Part shown: piece by piece, positions 1-9,200 of the stretch
How the letters are laid out: the number at the start of each line of letters is the position of its first letter
Numbering within the stretch: position 1 is the first letter of the stretch
Assembly: GCA_045647905.1 (NCBI GenBank)
Contig: JAZRMZ010000035.1
Span: forward strand, 1 to 12,163
Length of the DNA: 12,163 nt
Origin: SIG440 sp045647905
GTDB taxonomy: Bacteria; Bacillota; Clostridia; Monoglobales; Monoglobaceae
Direction: 5' to 3'
Notes under the pieces: generated by a model
What the model was told of the DNA's origin: nothing
The model's input: only the letters and a program-made list of their open reading frames with translations
Databases searched by the model: none
Position numbers and translations under genes: made by a program

Positions 1-1311
1 GAGCTTGTACGGGAATTTAAGGCTGTTTCGGCAACAGAATTTTCTTCGGTGTTTGAAGAATATGAAGAATACTTTTCACAAACGGCACAGGATGTTGAGC
101 CCTTTGGTGACGATTTCGGTGAGCTTTTTGTGATGGTTCGTGACAAGATTGAACTTTTTAATTCTGAGGTTTCGGATATTGATTCGGTTCAGGATGTTGA
201 AGTGGTTTTTGCGGCAGCTGTTGCGGCAGGTTGTGTTAAGTCCGAAAAGGATTATGATTCCATTGTCGGCCGTTATGCAAAGTTTCTGCCTGAGGTATTT
301 TCTGAATATTATGACGGTGAGGAATTTGAAGAACTGATGACAGAGGTGAAAAAGCATATGGAGCTTGACTCTGCAGAAGCCTATGCAGAAGCTATGAAAA
401 GAGCTGTTGCGTTGTCGTTGATTCAGAAAGGAAACAACAAAGAGATAATCACAGCATTGGAGGAATATTCCGATGCACTCGGAATTTCGGAAAAGACGCT
501 GGATACCGATGTTACTTATCTCCAAATTGCAAAGATGCTTAAAAACACAGCTTCAGCGGTCAAAGACTATGCATCAGGCATGGATAAAGAAGTTGCTGAC
601 ATCATTGACGATATTGAAAATGCCAAAAAGAACAATTCACATTCGGGAGGAGGCAGCGGTAGCGGCGGCGGTGGAGGCGGCTATAAAGCATATCCCGCAA
701 AACCGGTTGAAGTAACGCCCGTAGCTCCCGTGACTCCTGATGTTCAGAAAGAAACCGTTCGCTTTGATGATCTTGGGGGTTATGACTGGGCAAAAGAATC
801 GGTTTATAGTCTGGCTGAACAGGAAATATTGAACGGTAAAGGTGACGGTATATTTGATCCCGGCGCAACTCTTACACGAGAAGAAGCTGTGAAGCTGATT
901 GTTTTGACATTTGGCTTTGATGTGTCAGACGAGAAAAACACATTCGAGGATTGCGAAAAGGATGAATGGTATTATCCTTATGTATCATCAGCGGTCAGAC
1001 ATAATATTGTCAAGGGGATTTCTGATAAAGAATTTGGTGTGGGCACAAATGTTACCAGACAGGATTTGATAACAATGATTTACCGTGCTCTGGACAGCAA
1101 AGGCTTTAACAGTGAAATTGTAACACTTTTTGAAGATCACAACAGTATTGACAGTTATGCTCAATACGGAGTCTCGGTTCTGGCATCGGCAGGAGTTATT
1201 AACGGTTATGAAAACGGTTGCTTTATGCCGAAGAACAATACCACCCGTGCAGAGGCGGCGGTTATATTTGACAGAGCTTTGAAGTTATATGAACAATTGA
1301 GAGTGAATTAG
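1..1311 (+). CDS. SLH-domain surface protein, 5'-truncated by the window edge
   Basis: The reading frame is open from base 1, so the N-terminus, including any signal peptide or catalytic part, lies outside the window; the GTG at 49 has no ribosome binding site and is simply an internal Val. The visible protein starts with about 200 residues of acidic, Ala/Glu-rich, predicted all-helical sequence with a module of the LEEYSDALGI type, which I associate with large clostridial surface proteins. A Gly/Ser linker at about 643-681 follows, then a Pro/Val-rich stretch. Three SLH modules close the protein: about 772-924 (DPGATLTREEAVKLI), 943-1107 (FEDCEKDEWYYPYV) and 1129-1299 (FEDHNSIDSYAQYG, TTRAEAAVIFDRAL). 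SLH triplets bind pyruvylated secondary cell-wall polymer, so this end should anchor the protein at the envelope. The next gene starts 19 nt downstream. The SLH identification is firm; the function of the missing part is unknown. Confidence 0.93.
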   Translation, partial: ELVREFKAVSATEFSSVFEEYEEYFSQTAQDVEPFGDDFGELFVMVRDKIELFNSEVSDIDSVQDVEVVFAAAVAAGCVKSEKDYDSIVGRYAKFLPEVFSEYYDGEEFEELMTEVKKHMELDSAEAYAEAMKRAVALSLIQKGNNKEIITALEEYSDALGISEKTLDTDVTYLQIAKMLKNTASAVKDYASGMDKEVADIIDDIENAKKNNSHSGGGSGSGGGGGGYKAYPAKPVEVTPVAPVTPDVQKETVRFDDLGGYDWAKESVYSLAEQEILNGKGDGIFDPGATLTREEAVKLIVLTFGFDVSDEKNTFEDCEKDEWYYPYVSSAVRHNIVKGISDKEFGVGTNVTRQDLITMIYRALDSKGFNSEIVTLFEDHNSIDSYAQYGVSVLASAGVINGYENGCFMPKNNTTRAEAAVIFDRALKLYEQLRVN

Positions 1312-1315
1312 AGAG

Positions 1316-1321
1316 AGGAGG
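1316..1321 (+). promoter_or_regulatory. Ribosome binding site AGGAGG that fixes the start at 1331
   Basis: AGGAGG lies 9 nt before the ATG at 1331. The in-frame TTG at 1322 directly abuts this motif and cannot be the start, so the protein begins MGKRILMYVL. Confidence 0.85.
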
Positions 1322-1330
1322 TTGAAAACT

Positions 1331-4300
1331 ATGGGAAAAAGGATATTGATGTATGTTTTGGTTTGTGCTATTGCCATAGGATTGATGCCGTTCCCTGCCG
1401 GCGCAGCAGAAGAAGGTCTGCCTAACCTTGCTTTGGGAAAGACAACAACCTCGTATTCATACCAGCATGGGGCATATGACACTTATGTGACAGATGGTAA
1501 TTATAATACTTGGTGGACACGTGCCAATCCCGGTGATGAAATGTGGGTACAGGTGGATTTGGGTGCTCAGCATCAGATTACCTCGGTTGAGGTTGTGCCG
1601 CGTCAGGATGCTGATAATGAATCATACCGCAAGGAATTTGTGCTGATGCTTTCAAACACAGCGGATTTTTCGGGCGAGGTTGTTACCTATGAAATGGATC
1701 CCACTCCTGTGGCATACATGGAACATATCATTTTTGAAACAAACGGTCAGCCTTTCCGTTATGTGCGTGTCCAAAAGCCTACAAGCTCAAGCTCAAACAT
1801 GGCACACGTGGCTGAAATTGAAGTATATTCAGACCTGAACTTATTGAAAAAGGAAGGTTTGAACTTCAACGATGTGGAAAAGGGAACAGAGCTGCACGGT
1901 GCATTGTCTTTGCTCAATGCAATCGGTGTGTGCCCTGAAGGAAACGAGTTTAATCAGGAAAACCTGATGACAAGAGCGAATGCTGTAAGTTTGATTGTTC
2001 AGGCATTTAATGGCGATGTGGCAAATGGTGAGATTGAAAGCGTTCCTGTATTTACGGATGTTGATGCATCAAACAAGTATTATAATGATATTCAGACTGC
2101 GTATGACTTGGGGTATATCACAGGCGACGGTGCATCACGGTTTCGCCCCAATGATTATGTGAACAGAGCTGACTTTTTGCTGATGCTTTTAAGAGCAATG
2201 GGATATGATACGATAATGCAGACAGAACCCATATATTACACTCAGGCGGCAATCAGACAGAGCAAAAAACTGGATCTGGAAGAAGGTACATCATCAGGCG
2301 AGCACAGTGATTTTCTGAAACGCGGTGATGCATATATCATTATGGCGAATGCCGTTACAAAGCCTCAGTCAGAAATTATATATTCGCCTGCAGGCGGAAA
2401 AGCGGCAGTGGGCAGAGAAAGAGAAAGTCTGCTTGCGTCTAAGTATAAGATGACACTTTATGAAGGTGTTGTTCAGGAAAACAAAAAGACTTCTTTGATT
2501 GATGAAAAGAAAGTTCCAAACGATACGTCTACAGCTGTTGTGGGAGGTAAAACCTTTGATGACAGTGAAAATATGCTGAAAGACAGTCTCGGAAAGCAAG
2601 TGACGGTTGGAACATATGAGGACACACCCAACAAAATTGCGGTTTTTTGGGAAAGTCCGGAAAATCATGAGATAATTATTGACGCATCGGATTTGGATTG
2701 CACAGAATCGGACATTAGCGGCAATATGGTAAAGGCTTATGATGCATCAGACAAAAGCAGAAAGTACACACTTTCGGAAAAATATGACGTAGTTTACAAC
2801 GGCGTAGCACATCTTGCGTTCAAGCCTGCCGATTTGCTTATAGAAAACGGTGATATTACCCTTTTGGATAGTAATGATGACAAAAGGTATGATGTGGTAT
2901 TTGTCAATGAATATACCGTACACCGTCTTATGTCGGTATTTGCACAGGACGAACGCCTTGTGCTGACCGATTCCGAAGGACAAAGGTTTGAATTTGCTGA
3001 AGAAAACGTAGCTTATTATAACTATCTGGGCAATGCGGAGAAGTTAAAAAAGCTGAAAGCCAATCAGGTTGTGAAGCTTTATACATCGGCTGACGGAAAT
3101 GTGGTAAAGATTGTTGAGGGCAAAAAACTTGAAAAATGTGTTATTGAAGCTATGTCGGGTGACACTTTTACCATCAACGGAGCGGAGTATGAATTTGCCT
3201 ATGAAATGGATAATATTCCCGGAATATTTTCACTTGGTGACAATGTAACTGTATTTTTGGATGACAGCGACAGAATTTTGTGGATGACCAAGGCTGAAGA
3301 TGTTTTGGGTCAGGATTGGACGGTTGGCTTCTTCCAGGGACACAAGCAGGAATCCGGCTTTGACGAACCCCTTTACAGCCGTGTGTTTACACAGTACAAC
3401 AAGTGGGAAGTTTACCCTTATGCAAATCGTGTTAAGCTGGACGGTGTGTCGATTTCGGTGAAGGACTTGAAGAATATTCTGATGCAGAACGCAAACGGAT
3501 TTTACACACTTAATTTTATGTGCTTCAAGCTGAATGGCAATAATGAAATTGCTGAACTGGATTCTTTGAACCGAACAGAGCAGGAAGAAAATACTTCCAT
3601 GAATTATTCTGTTGAAAACCGTGTTGGCAGAGAAATGTATTCAAAGGCATCGGGTTCATTCTGGATGAATCATACCCAAACGGCAAAAATCGAAAATAAC
3701 TCTCCCGTTTTTGTTCTTCCTGTGAAGGATGATGGAAACAGCAGTACCATCAATGGTGATTTTTGGACAGGATATTCGTATGACGACTATTATCAGGTAT
3801 ATTCTCAAGTGGTTGATGTAACCACCAATCTGAACATCAAGAACCACGACATGGATTTGTATATGCAGAACCCTGAAACCGGATTCTTCAAGTTTGCGGC
3901 ACAGAGAAAGGAATATGCGGATTTGAAAGGCACCTATGATGTTGTAACAAATCCTGCTGCCCCTTCATTGTTGGTTGAAGAGGTGTGCACCGTATATGAC
4001 CAAACGGATGGAGCTGTGTATATTGAAATATCGGGTTATAATGTCCTGACACAACAAAAAGCCACTATTTATGTGGAACAGGATGCTATTTTGGCTGAAC
4101 ACGGTTTGTATTATCAGGAGTTTATCACAGCTCCCACAAACGGAGTTGCAACACAGTATCTTGGTTCTGAGTGGCAGATGGATGGAGCTTTGCTTGCAAA
4201 GACCATTGCCGCAAATCCTGAGTTGGAAAGTGTGTTAATCAAGAGTGCAACAGATATCGGCTTTGGAGATATAATCCGATATCAGACCTTAAACGGCAGA

Positions 4301-4681
4301 AAAACCGTAACAGCAGTGGACAGAGTTTTTGACTATGACGAAAAGGAGCTGCCCGAACAAAAGCGTGCATCGTGGCTTTGTGTTGGCTCAACCAATGTGT
4401 CAACCTATATAGCGACCTATTATTATCAGTTTGCGGAGATTTCAAAGCTCACGGATACCACATATGCATTTCAAACTCAGTACAGGGATGAAAACAGCGG
4501 AGAATATAGCGAATATGTGTATATGAAGAATATGCTGACAAAGAATTTCCTATGCGACCCGTATGAAAAAACCATCAAAACCATCAGCGATTTGTCGCCT
4601 TATGAGGCAGCATCGTACCGACATATGATACTGAACTCAGGCGGTACTCCAAGGTCGGCAATTGTGTATTTGTATAAATAA
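1331..4681 (+). CDS. Secreted F5/8C-SLH protein with a large uncharacterised C-terminal region
   Basis: About 1116 residues. Residues 1-26 are a signal peptide (basic MGKR start, hydrophobic core, cleavage near AGA-A). Residues ~31-174 form an F5/8 type C (discoidin-like) module: NLALGKTTTSYSY at its start, WVQVDLGAQHQITSVEVVPR in the core, FRYVRVQK and EIEVYSD near its end; such modules usually bind glycans. SLH modules follow at ~178-230 (FNDVEKGTELHGAL) and ~241-293 (FTDVDASNKYYNDI, FRPNDYVNRADFLLMLLRAMGYD), and a decayed third at ~298-345. The remaining ~770 residues contain no domain I can name; they are rich in alternating beta-strand patterns (such as LGDNVTVFLDDSDRILWMTK and GDIIRYQTLNGRKTVTAVDR) and show no catalytic signature. 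SLH modules in the middle of the chain rather than at an end are notable. The gene lies 19 nt after an SLH protein and 15 nt before a propeller enzyme, consistent with one operon. Likely a wall-attached glycan-binding or scaffold protein; an unrecognised enzyme in the C-terminal part cannot be excluded. Confidence 0.9.
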   Translation: MGKRILMYVLVCAIAIGLMPFPAGAAEEGLPNLALGKTTTSYSYQHGAYDTYVTDGNYNTWWTRANPGDEMWVQVDLGAQHQITSVEVVPRQDADNESYRKEFVLMLSNTADFSGEVVTYEMDPTPVAYMEHIIFETNGQPFRYVRVQKPTSSSSNMAHVAEIEVYSDLNLLKKEGLNFNDVEKGTELHGALSLLNAIGVCPEGNEFNQENLMTRANAVSLIVQAFNGDVANGEIESVPVFTDVDASNKYYNDIQTAYDLGYITGDGASRFRPNDYVNRADFLLMLLRAMGYDTIMQTEPIYYTQAAIRQSKKLDLEEGTSSGEHSDFLKRGDAYIIMANAVTKPQSEIIYSPAGGKAAVGRERESLLASKYKMTLYEGVVQENKKTSLIDEKKVPNDTSTAVVGGKTFDDSENMLKDSLGKQVTVGTYEDTPNKIAVFWESPENHEIIIDASDLDCTESDISGNMVKAYDASDKSRKYTLSEKYDVVYNGVAHLAFKPADLLIENGDITLLDSNDDKRYDVVFVNEYTVHRLMSVFAQDERLVLTDSEGQRFEFAEENVAYYNYLGNAEKLKKLKANQVVKLYTSADGNVVKIVEGKKLEKCVIEAMSGDTFTINGAEYEFAYEMDNIPGIFSLGDNVTVFLDDSDRILWMTKAEDVLGQDWTVGFFQGHKQESGFDEPLYSRVFTQYNKWEVYPYANRVKLDGVSISVKDLKNILMQNANGFYTLNFMCFKLNGNNEIAELDSLNRTEQEENTSMNYSVENRVGREMYSKASGSFWMNHTQTAKIENNSPVFVLPVKDDGNSSTINGDFWTGYSYDDYYQVYSQVVDVTTNLNIKNHDMDLYMQNPETGFFKFAAQRKEYADLKGTYDVVTNPAAPSLLVEEVCTVYDQTDGAVYIEISGYNVLTQQKATIYVEQDAILAEHGLYYQEFITAPTNGVATQYLGSEWQMDGALLAKTIAANPELESVLIKSATDIGFGDIIRYQTLNGRKTVTAVDRVFDYDEKELPEQKRASWLCVGSTNVSTYIATYYYQFAEISKLTDTTYAFQTQYRDENSGEYSEYVYMKNMLTKNFLCDPYEKTIKTISDLSPYEAASYRHMILNSGGTPRSAIVYLYK

Positions 4682-4683
4682 GC

Positions 4684-4688
4684 GGAGG
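4684..4688 (+). promoter_or_regulatory. Ribosome binding site GGAGG that fixes the start at 4697
   Basis: GGAGG sits 8 nt before ATG 4697. An in-frame GTG at 4688 overlaps the motif itself and is rejected as a start. The site lies only 3 nt after the stop codon of the preceding gene, as expected for translationally close operon genes. Confidence 0.8.
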
Positions 4689-4696
4689 TGAACTGT

Positions 4697-6169
4697 ATGT
4701 CTTTGCATATTGAAAAAAACAACAGAGAGTTGTTCTGGGACTGTCATTTGGTGGACGAAAGCAAAACAACAGCTGTCCTCACTATGCATAAACCTGTTAA
4801 GCGTGAACTGGTGTGTACCCTTGACAAGCCATGGGAAGGCGATTCCAGCATATATTTTAACATTGTTAAGCTGGACGAGGGCTACCGTATGTACTATCTT
4901 GGAATTACGGCGGTGCATAATGGTGTTGTGAAGCCTTTTTATGCTTGTTTTATGGAGAGCAAGGACGGTCTCAACTGGCATCGTCCGGAGTTGAATGTTT
5001 GTGAGTTTGAGGGCGATTCCAACAACAATATTATTTTGAAACAAAGCACGGACGACCCTCTTGACAATTTCTTTGTTTTCAAGGACGAAAATCCTGACTG
5101 TTTGCCTGAAGAAAGATTTAAGGCTGTTTCACATTATGAGCGAGAGGGAAAACCCTTTCCTGACAACCGTGAGCTTTGGTGCTACACCAGCCCTGACGGA
5201 ATACACTTCAAAAAGGCGTGGATGATGACCGATGGAAGTGTGCCAAACGGCGGTATATTTGATTCCTTGAATATAGCCTACTGGGATAAGCGAAAGAAAA
5301 AGTATGTGTCTTACGTTCGTGGACTTCACCAAGGTCCCGGTGCCGGAACGGCAGGGGGTTTGCGTGATATCAGGTATATGGAATCGGAGGATTTCAAAAA
5401 CTGGACCAATCCCGTTATTTTGCGATATGGTGAAAGCGATGATTGTGAGTTATATACCAACAACGTGATGCCCTATTACCGTGCACCACACGTGGTTGTG
5501 GGTTTTCCCACAAGATATACCGAGAAGCACAGATGGCTGAAAAATTTTGAGCAGATGTGCGAAGGGAATATAAAAAAGAGAAAAGAGCACTTTGAAACTC
5601 TTCCGCGTCTTGCATGGGCACTTACCGACGGGTTGTTTATGAGCTCTCGAAACGGTCTTGACTGGCACAGATTTGACGAGGCGATGTTTACTCCCGAAAC
5701 AGAGCATACATACAACTGGATATATGGGGATTGCTATCCTGCATACGGCCTGATTGAAACGCCAAGGGAATATCCCCATATCACCAACGAGATTTCAATG
5801 TTTATGAAGGAAGGACACCGTGGAACAGACCCGGCAAGACTGTATCGGTATACAATACGTCTGGACGGCTTTGCATCATTTCATGCAGGTTATGAGGAAA
5901 AAGTGATTGAAACAAAGCCATTCACGTTCACGGGCGAGAAAATGGAACTGAATTTCAGAACCTCAGCCAAGGGATACATCATTGTTGATGTGCTGGATGA
6001 TTGCGGCAGACCTCTTGACGGATTTTCCAGCTATGAGATATTCGGTGATGCACATGACAGACCTGTTTTGTTCGGGGAGGGTGCTGAATTGAAAAATCTT
6101 GAAGGAAAAACAGTCAGATTAAGGTTTACAATGAGTGATGCTGATGTGTATTCCTTTGTATTTAAGTAA
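4697..6169 (+). CDS. Glycoside hydrolase-like five-bladed propeller protein (GH32/GH43-type fold), probably cytoplasmic
   Basis: 490 residues starting MSLHIEKNNRELFWDCHLVD, with no signal peptide or membrane segment. The family is recognisable from its pattern: FWDCHLVD at 13-20, MHKPVKRE at 30-37, PWEG at 45-48, a YACFMESKDGLNWHRPEL blade with EFEGDSNNNIIL, CYTSPDGIHFKKAW, DIRYMESEDFKNWTNPV, ELYTNNVMPYYRAPHVVVGF near 250, MSSRNGLDWHRFDEA, and YGDCYPAYGLIETP at 343-356. The repeated 'S.DG..W' elements are propeller blades. The last ~105 residues (from RLDGFASFHAGYEE) form a beta-sandwich with a typical end in RFTMSDADVYSF. Related proteins in Firmicutes, Planctomycetes and Verrucomicrobia are usually annotated as GH32-like or hypothetical, and I know of no settled substrate. 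Acidic residues such as D15, D20, E47 and D345 are candidates for the active site by position only. Its place between secreted glycan-binding genes suggests it trims an imported oligosaccharide; a phosphorylase-like or non-catalytic role remains possible. Confidence 0.85.
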   Translation: MSLHIEKNNRELFWDCHLVDESKTTAVLTMHKPVKRELVCTLDKPWEGDSSIYFNIVKLDEGYRMYYLGITAVHNGVVKPFYACFMESKDGLNWHRPELNVCEFEGDSNNNIILKQSTDDPLDNFFVFKDENPDCLPEERFKAVSHYEREGKPFPDNRELWCYTSPDGIHFKKAWMMTDGSVPNGGIFDSLNIAYWDKRKKKYVSYVRGLHQGPGAGTAGGLRDIRYMESEDFKNWTNPVILRYGESDDCELYTNNVMPYYRAPHVVVGFPTRYTEKHRWLKNFEQMCEGNIKKRKEHFETLPRLAWALTDGLFMSSRNGLDWHRFDEAMFTPETEHTYNWIYGDCYPAYGLIETPREYPHITNEISMFMKEGHRGTDPARLYRYTIRLDGFASFHAGYEEKVIETKPFTFTGEKMELNFRTSAKGYIIVDVLDDCGRPLDGFSSYEIFGDAHDRPVLFGEGAELKNLEGKTVRLRFTMSDADVYSFVFK

Positions 6170-6210
6170 AAAAATGCCCTGTTAGAATCAAATGGGGGTT
6201 AAAATAAAGA

Positions 6211-6217
6211 AAGGAGG
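6211..6217 (+). promoter_or_regulatory. Orphan Shine-Dalgarno-like AAGGAGG with no start codon
   Basis: A strong AAGGAGG lies in the 100-nt gap before the F5/8C repeat gene, but no ATG, GTG or TTG follows at 5-12 nt. The gene's own site is at 6258-6262. I see no convincing promoter or terminator in 6170-6269. The motif may be a relic of an earlier start, a ribosome standby site, or chance. Confidence 0.3.
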
Positions 6218-6257
6218 CTAATTTCTTCGGTAAAAATCAGAATTCATCATTATGAAT

Positions 6258-6262
6258 GGAGG
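6258..6262 (+). promoter_or_regulatory. Ribosome binding site GGAGG that fixes the start at 6270
   Basis: GGAGG is 7 nt before ATG 6270. The in-frame ATG at 6252 lies upstream of and reads through the motif, so it would add six non-signal residues and has no ribosome binding site at usable distance. Starting at 6270 gives a clean signal peptide MKKLIITLIL. Confidence 0.85.
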
Positions 6263-6269
6263 AAAATGT

Positions 6270-9200
6270 ATGAAAAAATTAATAATCACTTTAATTTTGA
6301 CATCTATGTTGTTCAGTATAGTTGGCGTGCAGAGCGTTGGTGCGGCTGAAACTGCAACAGCGTTGGATGTTTATTCAACCGGTGGCGGCTATCTTGTTAT
6401 GGCTGAAGGCTCAGCTCTTGCCGGAAAAGACCTGATGTTTTATGCCGTAAGCTATGACGGACAGGAAAGAATGGTTGGCGTTGAATCGGAAGAAGCAAGT
6501 GCCGAGAACGGCAAGGCTTGGGCAAATTTTGCAATAAACTCTCAAAAAACAAGTTACTTCGGAAGCATTGCAACCACAAAGTTTTTGCTTTGGGACGAGG
6601 TCACAGCAACACCTTTGGCAGAGGGCAAGGTGAACAGTGCGGCAACTCCAGTTGCAACAGTTGATGCGGCGGCATCTTCTGCTGTGTTTGCATCTTCTGC
6701 AACGGACGGACATCTGCCTGAGGCGGCTGTGGACGGCAATGTCGAAACATATTGGGAAGCATATACGACGGGCGCAACAACAGCTACGGATAAGACCTGT
6801 TACAGACAGAGACTTATTGTAGATTTGGGCGCTGAATATCCCATTAACTCAATTGAATATCTTCCTGCTGACGAAGAAGCGGCAAAAATGTTTGATATTT
6901 TTGTTACCAATGATTCGCAGTTTATATTCTCAAATGCTAAGTATGTTTATGGCAGAAGTGAAAGTGCGGTTTCAACAACAGAAGCAACTGTTTTCCCTGT
7001 GAAGGATGCAGGCGCATACCGTTATGTGGTTGTTGAAAAGATTTTTGGTAACGGTTCTCTTGCCATCAAGGATCTCAAGGTTAATGTGCCGTCAGAATTT
7101 TATGACGCTCATGTTGACAAGCAGAATTATCTCACCAACAATGTATACGGCTACAGAACTCACAACGGCAAAACCGCTGAACCCTTTGCATATAATGCGT
7201 TTAGCGGAAAGATGATTTCACAGACAGCTTACGATGCAATTTCGATTGCAATTCCTCTGAATACTGTTTCAGCCATTAGCCATATTGCGCTTGAATCGGG
7301 TGATACAGGAACAGGTGCAAATCAGTATGATTTCCGTTCCAATTTCAAGATTCTCGGCTTAGAAAAAGGAGAATGTACATTGTCGGGCGGTCAGCCTGTG
7401 TTTGATGTGGCTGATGCTGATGTTCTGGCAACACAGGACGGTATTGCAGGTCTTCAGGACTACGGATTTTCGGGCTTGATTATCTATGATGTACCCGAGC
7501 AGTTTGCGTCAAAACAGTATGAATATATCGTATTCTACAAAGATACAAAATATGATGGCAAGCTTCAGCTTCGTATGAATTTTGTTTATGTTTATAATTA
7601 TCTGCAGGCAGAGGAATATGCTTCGGTAACAGATGCGGCATCTGACAGTATGGTATACACCATAACAAATTCAACAGGTCATGCAGGTGCGTATGCTGTT
7701 GATAACGACCCTGCAACATATTATGAAAGCGGTTCGGCAACAGATGCAAAGCGCAACAACCTTGTTGTTGACCTTGGCGCATCATATCCCATTGCGTCAA
7801 TTGATTATCTGCCCATGAATAATGATACTGCGGCATCGAATTATTCAATTTATGTGTCAAATGACCCGCAGTTTGCAACAAAGGAACTGGTACACAGCCA
7901 GGGAGCAACCGTTGCCGACAAGGTGAATGCATCAAATTATGTGGTATTTGACGACGCACCGTATCGCTATGTTCTTGTTGAAAAGGAAACAGGCAAACTT
8001 GGTGTTGCGGAAATCAATGTTAATATTCCTTCGGAATACTATGCGGATGCGGCAGGTATATATCGTGCAAATCTGGATGTTAAGAATCGTGGAATTAAGG
8101 TTTGGCGTTCAAAAACAAGCAGTCTTTCAAATGCCCAGGTTGGACAGCTGAACGGCGAGAATACATTGCAGACATATGAACATCAATGGAACGGCTTGAC
8201 AGAGGATTCAACAGAAGCTCTCTTTATGTACTACGATCTGGGAGCAAATGGTGCAAAGGTAGACACAATTGCATTTGCGGACTGTGCGGAAAATGCAAAC
8301 GAGCCCAATCTGGAAAGACGAAGAAACTTCAAGGTTATTCTTTCGAATAATGCTGATTTGTCAAACGGTGTGACGGTATATACTCAGACAGGCGTTGCAG
8401 GTGGAAATGATGGCTCTGCTGATTCGGGACTTGTGCTTTATCATGTGCCTGAAGAATATAAGAATACCAATTACCGCTATGTGGGAATATATAAGGATAC
8501 TACTGCGTATATCAATGCAAGTTGGAGATTAAAGCTGGGTTACGGCATTATGGATGTTTATGTGCGGAATGCGGCATACGGAGCATTGACGGATGCGGCA
8601 TCTGACAGCATGGTTTACACAATCACAAACTCAACCGGTCACGGCGGTGCGTATGCTGTTGATAACGACCCTGCAACATACTATGAAAGCGGTTCGGCAA
8701 CAGATGCAAAGAGAAACAACCTTGTTGTTGACCTTGGTGCGGCATATCCCATTGCATCAATAGATTATTTGCCCATGAATAATGACACAGCGGCGGCAAA
8801 CTATTCGATTTATGTGTCAAATGATCCACAGTTCGCGTCAAAGGTTTTGGTGCACAGTCAGGGTGCAACCATTGCTGACAAGGTTAATCCTGCAACCTAC
8901 AAACTTTTTGACGAGACTCCCTACCGTTATGTTCTTGTTGAAAAGGAAACAGGCAAGCTGGGCGTTGCGGAAATCAATGTTAATGTACCCTTGTCATATT
9001 ATGCTGATGCATTGGGCGTTAAACGTGCAAATCTTGAAATCAAGAACCGTGGCGTGAAGGTATGGCGTTCAAAAACAAGTTCTTTTTCAAATGCTCAGGT
9101 TGGACAGCTCAACGGTGAAAACACGTTGCAGACATATGAACATCAATGGAACGGCTTGACGGCTGATTCAACGGAGAGTATTTATATGTACTATGATTTG

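Noticed and set aside
4637..5044. A 135-codon open frame on the minus strand
   Set aside because: It lies opposite the end of the F5/8C-SLH gene and the start of the propeller gene and shows no recognisable protein pattern; it is an antisense shadow.
6170..6269. Promoter or terminator in the 100-nt gap before the F5/8C repeat gene
   Set aside because: No stem followed by a T run was found, and the TAAAAT-like -10 has no matching -35 at suitable spacing.
7480..7959. A 159-codon minus-strand frame, with a similar one at 8623-8868
   Set aside because: The two resemble each other only because they lie opposite the tandem repeats; their composition (His, Gln, Leu) is that of a shadow frame.
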